Shown: in pieces, positions 47,277 through 58,558 of the stretch
Layout: every line of letters starts with the position of its first letter
Numbering within the stretch: the first letter of the stretch is position 1
Assembly: GCA_963995505.1 (NCBI GenBank)
Contig: OZ023188.1
Location: 18,613,912 to 18,677,911 of the forward strand
Reading direction: 5' to 3'
Length of the DNA: 64,000 nt
Origin: Hypericum androsaemum
Lineage: Eukaryota > Streptophyta > Magnoliopsida > Malpighiales > Hypericaceae
The notes under the pieces: generated by a model
Database searches by the model: none
What the model saw: only the letters and a program-made list of their open reading frames with translations
What the model was told of the DNA's origin: nothing
Translations under genes and position numbers: made by a program

Positions 47277-48565
47277 GAGATAAGTTCATTTTAGTACCCT
47301 GTAGTTACACCCTTTTCATGTGGAGTACCATGTAGTTTCAAATTGGTATTCTAGTACTATGTGGTTGACCACCAATTATCCGGGCAGGTCCAGGGCAGCT
47401 ACTCATCCAAAACCACCCGAAACGATGTCGTTTTGAGACGACGTGGAAGACACGTGGCTTTGAGTTGGCACGGCAAAAATTTTCAAAATGGTCCTAATTT
47501 TTTATAACTTTTCAAAATAACCTCCCCTTTCCCCAATGAGAGAGATGGACGAGGATGATGTCACCCCCGATGCCTTCTCCGATGACTCCAACAATGGCGG
47601 CTCCCGCAAATGTAGGAAGGAATAGGACTTCGATAGCAAGCCTGTCAATTTCGTCCCCAATGTAGTAGAATTCCTCATGGTCGTACCTCCGGAGCACACG
47701 AAGGAGGTTCTCCACGACGAAGACTGTGTCGTCATCCCCCATCACCAGCCACCTTGCCCAGGTGGGCCCCATCCGGACCATCTTCGACACGATCTGGGAG
47801 ATTCGGATGGCAGAGCGGTGCCCCTTCTTGTTCGAGTAAGGGAACAGGAGGTGTCCTCGGAGATCCTCGCCAGAGGGAGGAGGCCCCGCTCGGAGGCCGG
47901 TATCTCTACAGCATCGTCCAGCCATACCGTCCCCCGCATCTCCCCCGGCATGTACCACAGCTTTATATACTCCTTTCGCTTTGCCCACAGCTTTGCCAAT
48001 GCTGCGACACCGAACACCACGTCCTGAATTTTTGTCGTCCGGGGCGGCGGAGAGACGGAGAGAGCTAAAGGGAAGGGTTCGTCGATGTGGCAGGCGCGTG
48101 GGGTGGAACCGTAGATGAGCTTAACAGTGAAGAAGACGTAAGAGGCAGAGACCAAGACCATGAAACAGAGGATGACCTTTGGGATCCTTGTGGGTCGCTT
48201 TCCGGTGAGCAATCTCTCAAGTGGAAGATGGAGGAGAGGAGAAAAGAGAGGATGGGGAAGTGGACGGTGGAGGGAGAGAGGTGGAAGATAAAGTTTGGGC
48301 TTTTTCAAAATAATATAAACAAATTAGGGACTGAATAAGTAATGTATCACTATTCACATAAGCTTTAACTTAAAAAAGTCAGGCGCCACGTGTCTTCCAC
48401 GTGGTCTCAAAATGACGACGTTTTGGAAGGATTTCGACGGGCATCTGCTTTGGACCTGCCCGAAAAATTGGAGGTCAACCACAGGGTATTAAAATACCAA
48501 TTTGAAACCACATGGTACTCCAGGCGAACGGGTGAAACTACAGGGTACTAAAATAAACTTATCCC
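47277..48565 (-). mobile_element. Pack-MULE carrying a glycosyltransferase gene fragment
   Basis: Long terminal inverted repeats of about 220-250 bp (47277-47500 and about 48310-48565) start GAGATAAGTTCATTTTAGTA on the left and, reversed, GGGATAAGTTTATTTTAGTA on the right. A perfect 9-bp duplication ATAATTTAA flanks them (47268-47276 and 48566-48574). Long TIRs with a 9-bp duplication define Mutator elements. The interior encodes no transposase but holds a host-gene fragment on the minus strand, the definition of a Pack-MULE. The perfect duplication suggests a fairly recent insertion. The right duplication ends on the A of the PRKRIP1 start codon. Confidence 0.95.
47512..48308 (-). pseudogene. 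Captured DUF604 Fringe-like glycosyltransferase fragment
   Basis: Minus strand from 48308: a basic N-terminus, a membrane anchor VILCFMVLVSASYVFFTVKL, then KIQDVVFGVAALAKLWAKRK, YIKLW and EMRGTVWLD. This is the standard start of the plant DUF604 family of type II, Fringe/beta-1,3-galactosyltransferase-like enzymes. One base is missing near 47842 (after EDTSC), so the frame shifts. In the next frame come GHRSAIRISQIV and WLVMGDDDTVFVVENLLRVL, containing the DDD metal-binding motif, then YYIG near 47650. Beyond that the family sequence is lost. It cannot make a full enzyme. It lies wholly within the Pack-MULE. Confidence 0.85.
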
Positions 48566-48573
48566 ATAATTTA

Positions 48574-50551
48574 ATGACGACCGGGAAGCCCAAGGACGCC
48601 GAGCTGCAACTCGTGCCGGTGCCAGACAAGCCGAAGCCGGCGGTACCGCCGCTGGGCGGGAACTCCATGGCGCTGGCGGAGTACACGGGTCCCAAGTTCA
48701 AGGAGGAGGCGGAGGACCTCGAGGTCAAGCTTCGCCGGATCCTCGAGAACGTCCCCGTCCGCGTCAGCAACACCTCCGGCTCCGGTTCCGGCGACATCCA
48801 CCAAGTAATTTAACCCTAAAACCCGTAAAGTAATATTTGTATTTCTTTTTTCCTCCCGATTCGTGTGTTGCAGATTGGTCGCACTTCTCCTCCGAGTAAT
48901 GGGCATGCATTTTTAGGGTTTGCGTCTTTTTTCGAGTCGGGCAGGACCACGAAAGGTGGAATATCCGTACGGACGGCTACATTCCCAAGACTCGAACTTG
49001 GTTATATTAGAATTCGTGTTGGTGAGATAGATGGAGATAGGTTGTTTTTGGGTTTTAGGTTTAGTCCTCAATTTTTGAAGGTTGCTCTATTAAAGATTCA
49101 GCTATTCACTCCCAAGTCAGTTTTAAAGACCATGTTGCTGCTACCAAGTTGATATCATCGTATGAATGATCATCGACTACGACATCTATGTTTCCTCCTC
49201 CGGTTCCGTTGTTGGGCAATAAATTCATTTAGAAGAATAGTTGGACATAGAGGAATCTCAAAGATGCTCCATCTCTGCAGAACCCTGCACTCTTTTAGCT
49301 TTTCCTGAATGACGTTGAGAATTTAATTTGCACGTCAAAATTAAAGGGAGTTTTCCAAGTAATTGAATCGTAGTCAGACCCGTGCTTTGTGTTGAGTAGA
49401 ATCTGTTATGTCCTGGTTGGATGTTATGCTCGATATAACAGATTAGTTTTTTTTATAAGTAGTACTTGTACACCTCCAAGCCCAATGCTACACCCTCCCT
49501 CACCCTTTTACCACTTGAGTTTAGACCTCAAGGATGTTATAACAGGTTAGTTACTGGTTAACAAGTGCTTAAGGGCAGCTCAGCAGATTAAGCTGCGTGC
49601 CTGTGTCCAGGCTCCTGAATACGAAGCACTGGGAAAATCTCGGAGGTCTTGAGAAATTGTTTTTCATATTCGGGAATTGTGTTCAATTCTTCTTTTAATT
49701 TAGTCCAGGTGTTCTATGGTGAGCTCTGTGGATGATGGATAAGTGCAAATTGCTGTTAACTGATTTCATCTTATGATTGTAAACGTCGATAATTTTCTTT
49801 GGTGAGCTTCCGTCCTTCTAAAAGCTTGTGAAACACTGAGAACTGTTGAACCGCTAAGCTATGCAGTTAAATGCATTTGTCGTCATGATTTTCTTATAAG
49901 GATCATCTGAAGTTTTTTTTTTTAAAAGGTAACCTCCCGCCATGTCCAATTGACGTCAGTGCCGGGGGAACCGGTTGATTGACCGTGTGCGCAAGGAAGT
50001 TCATCATAAGATTTCAATAGGCTAATTAGAAAGGATTGCCCGTAGAACACCATAGAAAGTTCGCTGACTTTCTCAATCGTAAGGGCAACGCCTTAGCCCT
50101 CAAAAGAAGTGAGAATGCTGACATGAGTAACGAGAAATCCTGTGAAAAACACGATCGGACGCTTTTGCATTTCCATTTTTTGTTTTTTTTTTTCTTTGAT
50201 TATCTGAAGTTTTTTTTTTTTAAAGGTTCGGATTATCTGAAGTTTGATGGTCACAATTCTCTTTATTTATCCAACAGTGCCGTCAGATGAGGAGAAAAGA
50301 GCAAGATCGACTTACAAGAATGGATGTCGATCACCAGAGGAGGAAACAGGAGGCAGAATTCAACATGAGAAGAGAGGAAAGAAAGATTGAAGGCTGCAGA
50401 AGAAAGGATGGCTAAGAAGCGTATGAAGCACCAGAAGAAAAAACAGAAGAAGAGGGTAAAGAAGACGCAAACTAGCGATGGTGGCGAAGAACGCCGTAAG
50501 GAAGAATCATCCGATGATAGCGGGGAGGCTGACCAGGAAACAGAACAATGA
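48574..50551 (+). pseudogene. PRKRIP1 homologue (DUF1168), broken
   Basis: Exon 1 (48574-48804) encodes 77 residues including ALAEYTGPKFKEEAEDLEV and LRRILENVPVRVSNTSGSG. Exon 2 starts at 50278 and reads RQMRRKEQDRLTRMD and EAEFNMRREER, then goes out of frame. This is PRKR-interacting protein 1, a small basic nuclear protein conserved in eukaryotes and associated with the spliceosome. After EER at 50380-50382 four bases (AAGA, a copy of the bases before) are added, giving a stop at 50413-50415. The original reading continues one frame over, with a Lys/Arg-rich stretch and acidic tail, to 50549-50551. The Pack-MULE abuts the start codon, cutting off the old leader and promoter. It may be a dying paralogue, or the 4-nt change may be an assembly error. 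Confidence 0.82.
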
Positions 50552-51048
50552 GCTATCGTTTGGCAAAATAATGTACCCTTCTTATATCTAACCATTATGA
50601 TATTAATTTTGGCATGACTGATTCTTGCAAAATTATTACGTCTATTTTCCTAATCCTGGTGTTTGATCTCTTTTGTCTGGCTAAGCCGTACTGTCTCCAA
50701 TGTTGAATGCTGTCCCATCTGTTTCTAACTACGAATCTTATACTCAAAACCACCAAATAATTTCGATTCACCAAATATGCCCGAACAAATTCATTCAACA
50801 TTCTCGGGACAGCCAAAGTAGAAACTTTTAAGTTCAATAAGACATTTATTTATTAGATACGCTGAGGAACGCAACAACAAACATTGAAAGAACAAGTCTT
50901 TGCCCTCGACAGATCCAAAGAAGAAAACTCAAAATACTCCCTCGTCAACACCATAAACACGCCAAGATTTCCGGAGACGCGACTTAAGGATGAAATTGTC
51001 CCCTTGCGTGACAGCTTATTTTCCTCGTTAAAAGAGACCATCCTCCCA
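50552..51048. other. Convergent 3' flanks of PRKRIP1 and kinase genes
   Basis: Short intergenic stretch that must hold both 3' UTRs. No other gene or repeat was recognised. Confidence 0.5.
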
Positions 51049-54000
51049 TCAACGTACAGCATTCCGTGCATTTGTCCGGCTGGGCTGGAATTGTTGGGTA
51101 GGCCTGAGGTACTTTTCACCCGTCCCAGCTGTCCAGGGAACTTCTGCCTTCAACGGAGATGGCCTGGGCTGCCCCACAGATTGCCTCCTAGTACTACCAA
51201 GATTCATGCCTGCCAACTTATCTGTTGATTCCGAGATTCCCCGTCTAACAGTAGCCTTGACAGTAGACGCTACAGAAAAGTCAGAACATCAAACTAGATT
51301 CCCACAAGCATAGATGATCCCAACATCGGAACTAACGACCTAGCAAATTAGGAAGACTTCTACAAAAGGTGGGACTTCCTGTCAATGGTCAACTGACACG
51401 AGTTGGTTGCCGCGTTGTTCCCAAGGCAAACACTTGGAATTACATGAATGGTACATATGTCTAATACCCGAAGGGCGTATATACCTAATGTTATAAGCTT
51501 CCAAACAATAATGGGTGTAGAACAATAGTTGGTCGAGAGAGCTTACCAGGGCTTTTCTCTGGTGGTTGGTATCTTGATTGTTTAGGAGTGTTCTTCAATA
51601 CCTTATCATTTCTATTGGGATCCTACATGTCCGAAGAAAACGAGGTCAAAACATTGGCAGAGTTACAAGTCCCAACATCAGATGAGCCCAAACTTGCATA
51701 ACATCATGAATTTATGGCTTTTGCCACCTACAGCATTCCCAATAACATTGCAATAGGAAAAGCCAAACCAAGTCTTCCAACAGGCAGACATTCAGAGAGG
51801 CGGATAAAAATTTATCTAATCTAGTCCAGCATTTTTCAAAAGAAAAAAAGACAAGGTGCAATGGTCCTTACATGTAGGACAGCAGATTTAACCTGGTTGG
51901 TAAGATCTAGCTTTCGCTGAGCACCTGCAATATCGACCATGGTGTCAGAGATGGGAGATATATCTACCGAGGGTTCTGTATCGCCTAAATGATCAAATGA
52001 AAGATTTGGATACAAGCCATATCTTCACAAAACAAACAAAATGACTAGTTTATCGGTAATAGTGATAAATTAATTAAACCCATCGCGGTCACAAACCTGT
52101 GCTCCAAGAAGCATTATGTTTCGGGGAAGGCAAAGTGTTAACCGACTTTGTGCTGGTTAGGGTCCCAGGAAGTCTCCTAGCATATTGCTGATCTGATGGT
52201 CCCCTTGTTCCTGCACCCATATAACATAAATATTTAAAACTAAGAGTTACAAGAGAGGAGATATATGATGAAGGTACAAGTACAAACCTGAAGGAGGCGT
52301 TCTGGCAGATGCTGCTTTAGTGCGAAGAGATGGTGGCACATAAAAGCAACTCTGTGACAAGCAAATAGATTAGTATATGATAATTGGCAAGGGAAAACAG
52401 ATAGCAAGTCTACAAATTCGTTTTGAGGCTTTATGCCAGTGGAGTACTTCCAATATCTCTTCTACATGAATCCGAATACACTTCGGATCAGCAAATTTTC
52501 TCAAGTCCTCTAGCCATGCCCATTCCATTTATTTGAGTATCTAATGGTGATCACAGTAAGACAGCATACCTTAAAAAAAGGGTGCTGAAGAACCTCAGCA
52601 GCCGTGGGCCTCTGGCAAGGATCCCAAGAGCAAAGCTTCTGGAAATTGAAAGGGGTAACATCAAGACGGGATTAAAAACAAAAAACCTCAGTAGAGCAAA
52701 TGACCAACATATGTAAATAAGGATCGAGACTTACAGATATGAGATCGATTGCATCAAAACTTGCTGATGGTATGAGAACTGAAAGGTCAACCCCAGCAAG
52801 CTGCAATGTCCAAATACTACATAAATTCTCACCATTCTCTTCAGGGAACACAAAAAGAGCTAAAAACGACAGACAGAAGAACACCCTAGGGAAATAGGTC
52901 AAACCTGTGGGAACTGGTAATTAATGGCTTTTGCAAGGTTCAGTCCCTCAGCCCAAGAACCCGCGGTTGGACTGCCAATCACACTGCATATTTTGTAGAT
53001 CTCATCCGCCTCACTACAAACCAACAAGGACACAAAATAGTTTGACATGAATATAATGACTAGAATATGACTATCTTTCAGCAAATAAGCAAAAAAAAAA
53101 TAGAACTCCATTGTGTACCTTGTACCAGGAAAAAGAGGACGCAGGGTGAATAATTCAGCCATGATGGCACCCATGGCCCACATGTCTGCATACAAACATG
53201 AAAGACTTTAGCTCCAGAAATTACATAAGAGACTGGGGATTTGTTTCAAGACTGAATTAGGCAGTACTGACCAACTTTTGGACCATACACGTAAGCCTGA
53301 AGCAGCACCTCAGGCGCTCGATACCTACCACAGGGAAAGATAATGTCTTAGTGAAAAACAGTAGACAAAAGACAGCTTGTGGAGAATCGAAGAAGGGTTA
53401 CAACTGCTAGGATTAATAAATTAAGAGAACATACCACCGAGTTGAAACATATTCTGTATATGGGGGCTGTGAACTAGTTTCTCTTGCAAGACCAAAATCC
53501 GCAATCTTGATTATGTCTTTTGAAACCAACACGTTCTCTGTAAAGCGATTAAATCAAAGCCCAAAGGCCAAATTTCATAAGCAGACAGATATAGCTGACT
53601 TATGAACTATGACAAGAAAACAATAAGAAAAGAGGTGGCAATAGTAATCGAGCCATCAGTAAAAACCCCAGCAAAAAGTAAGCATCAGAAGAGCAGCACA
53701 ACCAAGATCATACAATGTGTTTGCACAATATATATGTCCCACCTGCTTGCCAGACGCAAAATATTTGACTACACGCCAGTGGACCTTATATACAGGAAAT
53801 GACTTCAGACGCAATGGCACATACAATCCACAAAAACACTACCTGGTTTGAGGTCACGATGAAAATACCCACGCTGGTGCATGTAAGCAAGACCTTGGAA
53901 AACTTGGAAGCACCAATTCCTCACTTCTGCTTCAGGAAATAGCTTCTGCTTGTCTTTAATGAGTTGGTAGAGGTTACACTCCTGACCCAAGACCAAAGTA

Positions 54001-54566
54001 AATGTTTCAGTAAATAACATTGTAGTACTAAGGTAAGCAACGGAAATAGAGATAAGAAAAGAAGTTGACCATGAACTCAAAGACGAAGTACAGGATATCA
54101 TTTTCCCGAATGACTTCCTTCAGCTTTATAATGTTTGGATGGTTCATTTTCCGCAGTGACTGCACAAATATAGAAGAATTCATGAGCTGCATCGATACAA
54201 ATGTGTCAGAAAATAGTTCAAAGATTCACTACCTTCACTTCTCTCAGATTGACACACTCTTCCCATGAATAGTACTTCTTCTTCATCCTTTTAATTGCAA
54301 CCTAGTATAATCAAGGGACCACAAGAAAAGCATAACATCAGCAAAATCCTAATCAGATGGAAGAATACAGTATGAATAGTGCAGGATCTTTAGAACTTAC
54401 CACTTCACCAGACTGCTTATTGATTGCTCGCCAGACACTCCCAAACGTTCCATCCCCGACTTCTTTAATCAACCTGTATCTGTGACATTTCTGAATCGTT
54501 AGAACACAAATTACAACAAGACACCAGTTGCAAATTAGTTGCAGAAAAAACAGCAAACCTATCCAT
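51049..54566 (-). CDS. Serine/threonine kinase, CDKF;4 / MAK-like
   Basis: A CMGC kinase of the RCK/MAK type that plants name CDKF-4 or MHK; roles in vivo are not clear from sequence. Sixteen coding exons on the minus strand join in phase: 54566-54559, 54479-54401, 54301-54233, 54159-54070, 53981-53843, 53537-53435, 53324-53272, 53185-53119, 53013-52905, 52800-52735, 52638-52570, 52351-52288, 52210-52097, 51984-51872, 51622-51547 and 51269-51049. They give 479 residues. Motifs in order are GDGTFGSVW (glycine loop), [20 protein letters not shown] (Lys; no PSTAIRE), [18 protein letters not shown], the TEY activation site in [14 protein letters not shown], and [12 protein letters not shown]. The tail is basic and Ser/Pro-rich, ending near [17 protein letters not shown]. 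The first coding exon has only 8 bases. No breaks. Confidence 0.93.
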
Positions 54567-56100
54567 TCCGCCTTGCTGACCAGAAAAGGGCTCTCTCCTT
54601 ATTTGTGAAGAGTAAACAATTCCACCGCTAAATGACATTGACAGAAGATTTCTCTATAGAGATAGAGATACGCAGATAGCTGTCTCGCTGGTCCAGTAAA
54701 TGTCAGACTAAATTTCAGAGGAGGCAACTGATACCACGAAACATGACTCTTCCGAATGGAAGGGCTTCCTAGCCTTATTCATTACTAGACTCGACTCTTT
54801 GACACAGAATGAAAGCATTGACAATGGAACTAAAAGGGCACTACAGAAGACATTCCCATCAGATAATGACCAAAATGATTGTTGCAGCCACCAAGATCTT
54901 ATCCCTACACTTAAGGCCGACACTAAGGTTTCCGAAACTGTAACATTACCTCATCGAGACTTGAGAAATTATTAAGTGGGCATCTCGGACTCTAACCAGT
55001 ACCCATAGGGAGAAATGACGGTGATGGCTACGAAACAGTCTGCCGACTCTTGAGGCAGTGGTAACTAACTACCCAAACAGCTTTATCGAGACTTGAGAAA
55101 TTATTAAGTAGGTGTCTCGGACTCTAATCAGTACCCATAGGGAGAAATGACAGTGATGGCTATGACAGTCTGCCTAACTACCCAAACAGCTTTAAAGTGC
55201 TTCTTCCTCTTGCAGCCCTCAGCCCTGCAGCAAAATAAAACATTTTAGACCAAGCAGAATACCTCAATTGACAACACAGAGTGTACATGCTGCATAGCGA
55301 ATATCATACCTCGTAAGGCGTGTTAACTAACGCTCTGAATAGATGTTGTATCAGCAATGCCCTGCAACAGAATTACATTTTAAAAGAAGCCTGGACAAAA
55401 CTATTTCATTGCAGGCATTGTCGGGTTGCTTACTTGGACGAGTGCACTAAAGATGCAACACCAATCTCAGAACAATTTTGCATCACGCTTCATGTGCTGT
55501 TCGTTCTTCAACGAGAGAAGGACCACTAAGTGCAATTAACGAAGGAGACCAACAGAAAATCTCCGAGGACAAGGAACCGCCAGTCGAGAACTTCTTGGAA
55601 TGAAAGAACTCGATAGAGGAAGCGATTTGACCAGAAGCATGCTTTCTCCATGTCTTAATAAAGAAAACAAAGCCGCTTAGATCCAAGTCTGGAACAACCT
55701 ACGATCACACACACACACACACAAAAAAAACATTATGCAAAACGCTGAGCAATGGCCGTGGGTCGGAAATACTAATATCATCGATGAACGAAATATCATA
55801 GCATCGGCTAAACTATGCAAAATCTCTAGCTCAAACAACGCCTAGAAATCGACTAAGAGCGTAACAGAAACAGAAAACAATTATCCCAACCGGAAACCCT
55901 AACCCTAGATTGCGCGATGTGGATCTGGAGAGAAGAATACAACAATATAAGAATATACCTAACCTTAATCGCACGAATTAAATCAAAATACGCGAAAAAT
56001 CACTAAACAAGAAGAACGGGAGAGAGAGAGAGAGGACCTGAGAACCAGCCGGCATGAAAACCGTCGCGCAGGACGGGAAGGAGACGGATCTCCAGAGCTT
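54567..56100 (-). other. 5' UTR and leader introns of the kinase gene
   Basis: No coding frame is supported here. The leader probably starts near 56.0-56.1 kb; AT-rich and repetitive DNA in between would be leader introns. Exact exons are unclear. Confidence 0.4.
54953..55180. repeat. Direct repeat of about 100 bp, 132-bp period
   Basis: ATCGAGACTTGAGAAATTAT begins at 54953 and again at 55085. Both copies run through CAGTACCCATAGGGAGAAAT and GTGATGGCTA, with few differences. They lie in the leader region of the kinase gene. Confidence 0.85.
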
Positions 56101-56157
56101 CTTCTCTCTTCTCTCGTTTTCTCCGAATATATATTAACTCTGTTTCTTCCTCTCTCC

Positions 56158-56164
<7 letters not shown>

Positions 56165-56188
<24 letters not shown>
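56165..56188. repeat. (CT)n microsatellite near the kinase promoter
   Basis: About twelve CT dinucleotides, with further CTCT runs around. It lies just upstream of the inferred leader of the kinase gene (AG repeat on the gene strand). Confidence 0.85.
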
Positions 56189-56299
56189 AGGTTTCTCGCT
56201 CTAACCACCGAGGATACGCCCAGAACTGGTCAAAATACCCGCACCCACTTGACTTATATAACCGCCTCCCTCTCTCTCTTCGCTCGTTGAGGGTCCCGC

Positions 56300-58288
56300 C
56301 CCCTCTCTCTTTTCTTACTCTAGTTTTTTTTTTTGGGTTGATATCTTTTCCTATTTAGTTCTACCAAGAAAATACCTAATTTTTCATGTCCTTTCTCGGG
56401 TCCCACCTCCATTTTGTTTTTTTGCGTCTTATGTTTAGTTTGAAATCGGGGATTGATTAATCATGATCGGTCGGTAAATTTATAATGATTACTTTTCAAG
56501 ATAATAATTTTTAATAATTAAAACATATTTATCAACTAACTATTTTACTTTCAAAAAAATAACTATTTTTAATCTAACATTTATCAGATTAATTAATTAA
56601 TTAGCTACATATTTTTAACTTGCTGATGTACAAACTCGAGAAGACTTCGAAATTTTATATCCAATCAAAACACATCATAATCCTATAATGACTCTCCTTA
56701 TTCATCATCGTTTTTTCGATTTTAGGTTGAATTTTTTTAATCTATTATTTTAAAATATTTTCGACTGTTGAGTGTTCGGTGGAGATTAAGAAGAAAATAG
56801 GTTGATTTTGGTTTGGTGTGGGAGGTGTGACCTGTTGCCCGAAGGATGCTGGCTTGTCGCTCTTCGGGGTTTGGGGGTCCCTGCCCTTATCACATGGCCA
56901 CGTATGTCTCTTCTCTTCTTCCACCTCTCTCTTTCTTCCTCAAATTTATAAAAATTGGTTCTTAAAATAAACTGTTAAAATAAAACGGAAATCTATTCTG
57001 TAAGGTTCCTATAAATGACCAGACCTATCTCGTGGTGTGTAACGTTAGCGTTTTAACACACTTTTGCGAATCTTTCACTTTCCACATTAAAGCAGACATG
57101 GCAACCCACGTAAGGATGCCCAGCTACTTGGAATTTTACCGTTTTCCCAGATAATATAAGCTATTTTCTAAAATTTATTGAAAGGAAAAAAATTGTGCAA
57201 TGAAAGATAAATATTAAAATTGGTAAAGGCAAATATACAAAATCAAACACCAAATGCTATGTCACGGACCATTTCGAAGACATTTGGACAATCTAGACAA
57301 TGCTTGCTCAGTGATATTATTCAATTCTGGTTCATTTATTAAAGACTTGGTCGAGTTGATTTATCTCGAATTTTAATTGGTAAGTCTAATTTGATATATA
57401 GGACAACAGTTAGAAATGTGGATGGTAAGTAACGAGTACTCTGAATGGATGTCATTAATTGTTAGAAGATTTTTTTTTCACAACACGTATTTAGCATTTT
57501 TGTTACATTTTTAATAATTTGAACTTAAATTTTTTTAATTAAATTAGAATCTATTTTGTCGGTCCAACCAAAAAGAACATTATTATTCAATGTCTGGTTA
57601 ATATTGTACTTTTGAACACAACATAGGTAAACAATTTTGTCGGTCCAACCAAAAAGAACATTATTATTCAATGTCTGGTTAATATTGTACTTTTGAACAC
57701 AACATAGTTTAGCGCTGGCGCATTTAAATAAACATAGCCTTAGCAGCTCAACATCGTGCCAGCTCAAGCCAAACACCTCACGGCTTACTCATCGTCGAAT
57801 ATTCGAGTTAATGTGGTGGAAGCCGAATTTTGGTATCCACACCGGAAAAGTAAAGAGGTGAGTTGGAGCATTCGTAGCGGATAAGATTGGAATTAGAATA
57901 TGCTGCCACCTAACTTCTACGCTACCGCCATCGCATATACACATGTTTTACTTTTTGTCTTCCATGCTTCGACGCCCACCTTCTACGTATGTGACCTAAT
58001 AGGTGCCCGATAATTTAGATTAACCGATAAATAAATTGTTATATCTTAATTGATAAATATCAAACTCAAATATTTGAAAGTGTAGTATTGTCAAATACTT
58101 AAATAAATCAGGTTCAAATATCAAATAATATAAATAAAAAAATCTCTATAGGCCCTATTAAAAAAAACTATCATGTCAAAGTTCAAACAATTTTAAACTT
58201 CGAGATGAAAAATCGTACAAGTACAACAAATTACTAGATCAACAAATTACTAGATCAAGCTACTATTATACTACGCGTCTACGCCTAT
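56300..58288. other. AT-rich intergenic DNA
   Basis: Promoter side of the kinase gene followed by AT-rich DNA. No gene was supported. It contains the 81-bp tandem repeat and ends where the second Copia LTR begins. Confidence 0.5.
57553..57707. repeat. Tandem repeat, 81-bp period, two copies
   Basis: ATTTTGTCGGTCCAACCAAA starts at 57553 and 57634. Both units are identical through GAACACAACATAG, so the duplication is recent. Confidence 0.92.
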
Positions 58289-58345
58289 TGTTGGGCTGGC
58301 CCATTAGTCACCTATTATTGGGCAAAAATGGGTCCAAGCCCATTA

Positions 58346-58373
58346 GGCCCAAAAGCCATTGGGCTTTTGGGCC
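58346..58373. promoter_or_regulatory. 12-bp-stem inverted repeat in LTR U3
   Basis: GGCCCAAAAGCC is followed after ATTG by its exact reverse complement GGCTTTTGGGCC. The outer GGCCCA/TGGGCC words match site II (TCP-binding) elements. It lies just upstream of the G-box cluster. Confidence 0.7.
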
Positions 58374-58386
58374 AACACGCAGACGA

Positions 58387-58521
58387 CACGTGGCACGACA
58401 CGTGGCCTGACACGCGGCCGGCACGTGACAATGCTAGTGACACGTGGCACGCCACGCGAGCGGCACGTGGCAATGCTAGTGACACGTGGACGCCACGTGG
58501 ACGCCACGTGGGCGACACGTG
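58387..58521 (+). promoter_or_regulatory. Cluster of nine CACGTG G-boxes in the LTR
   Basis: CACGTG occurs at 58387, 58399, 58422, 58441, 58464, 58483, 58494, 58505 and 58516. Most are followed by GG, giving ABRE-like ACGTGG(C). Related CACGCG words lie between. The last five are 19, 11, 11 and 11 bp apart. G-boxes bind bZIP and bHLH factors and drive light- or abscisic-acid/stress-responsive transcription; that this LTR responds so is inference. Confidence 0.85.
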
Positions 58522-58550
58522 GCAAAGCTAGTGAGTGAGCCGGATCTCTC

Positions 58551-58558
58551 TATAAAAG
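58551..58558 (+). promoter_or_regulatory. TATA box of the LTR promoter
   Basis: TATAAAAG within CTCTCTATAAAAGGGAG, 30 bp downstream of the last G-box. The start of transcription would fall near 58585-58590. Confidence 0.75.

Noticed and set aside
49565..49690. Possible tRNA-derived SINE in the PRKRIP1 intron, with box-A-like CAGCTCAGCAG and box-B-like GTTCAATTC
   Set aside because: The boxes are about 100 bp apart, too far for a normal Pol III promoter, and no poly(A) tail or target duplication was found.
49904..50226. Insertion-like block flanked by repeated ATCTGAAG plus a T-run in the PRKRIP1 intron
   Set aside because: The repeats are mostly homopolymer and the block has no termini, so slippage or a small tandem duplication is as likely as a transposon.
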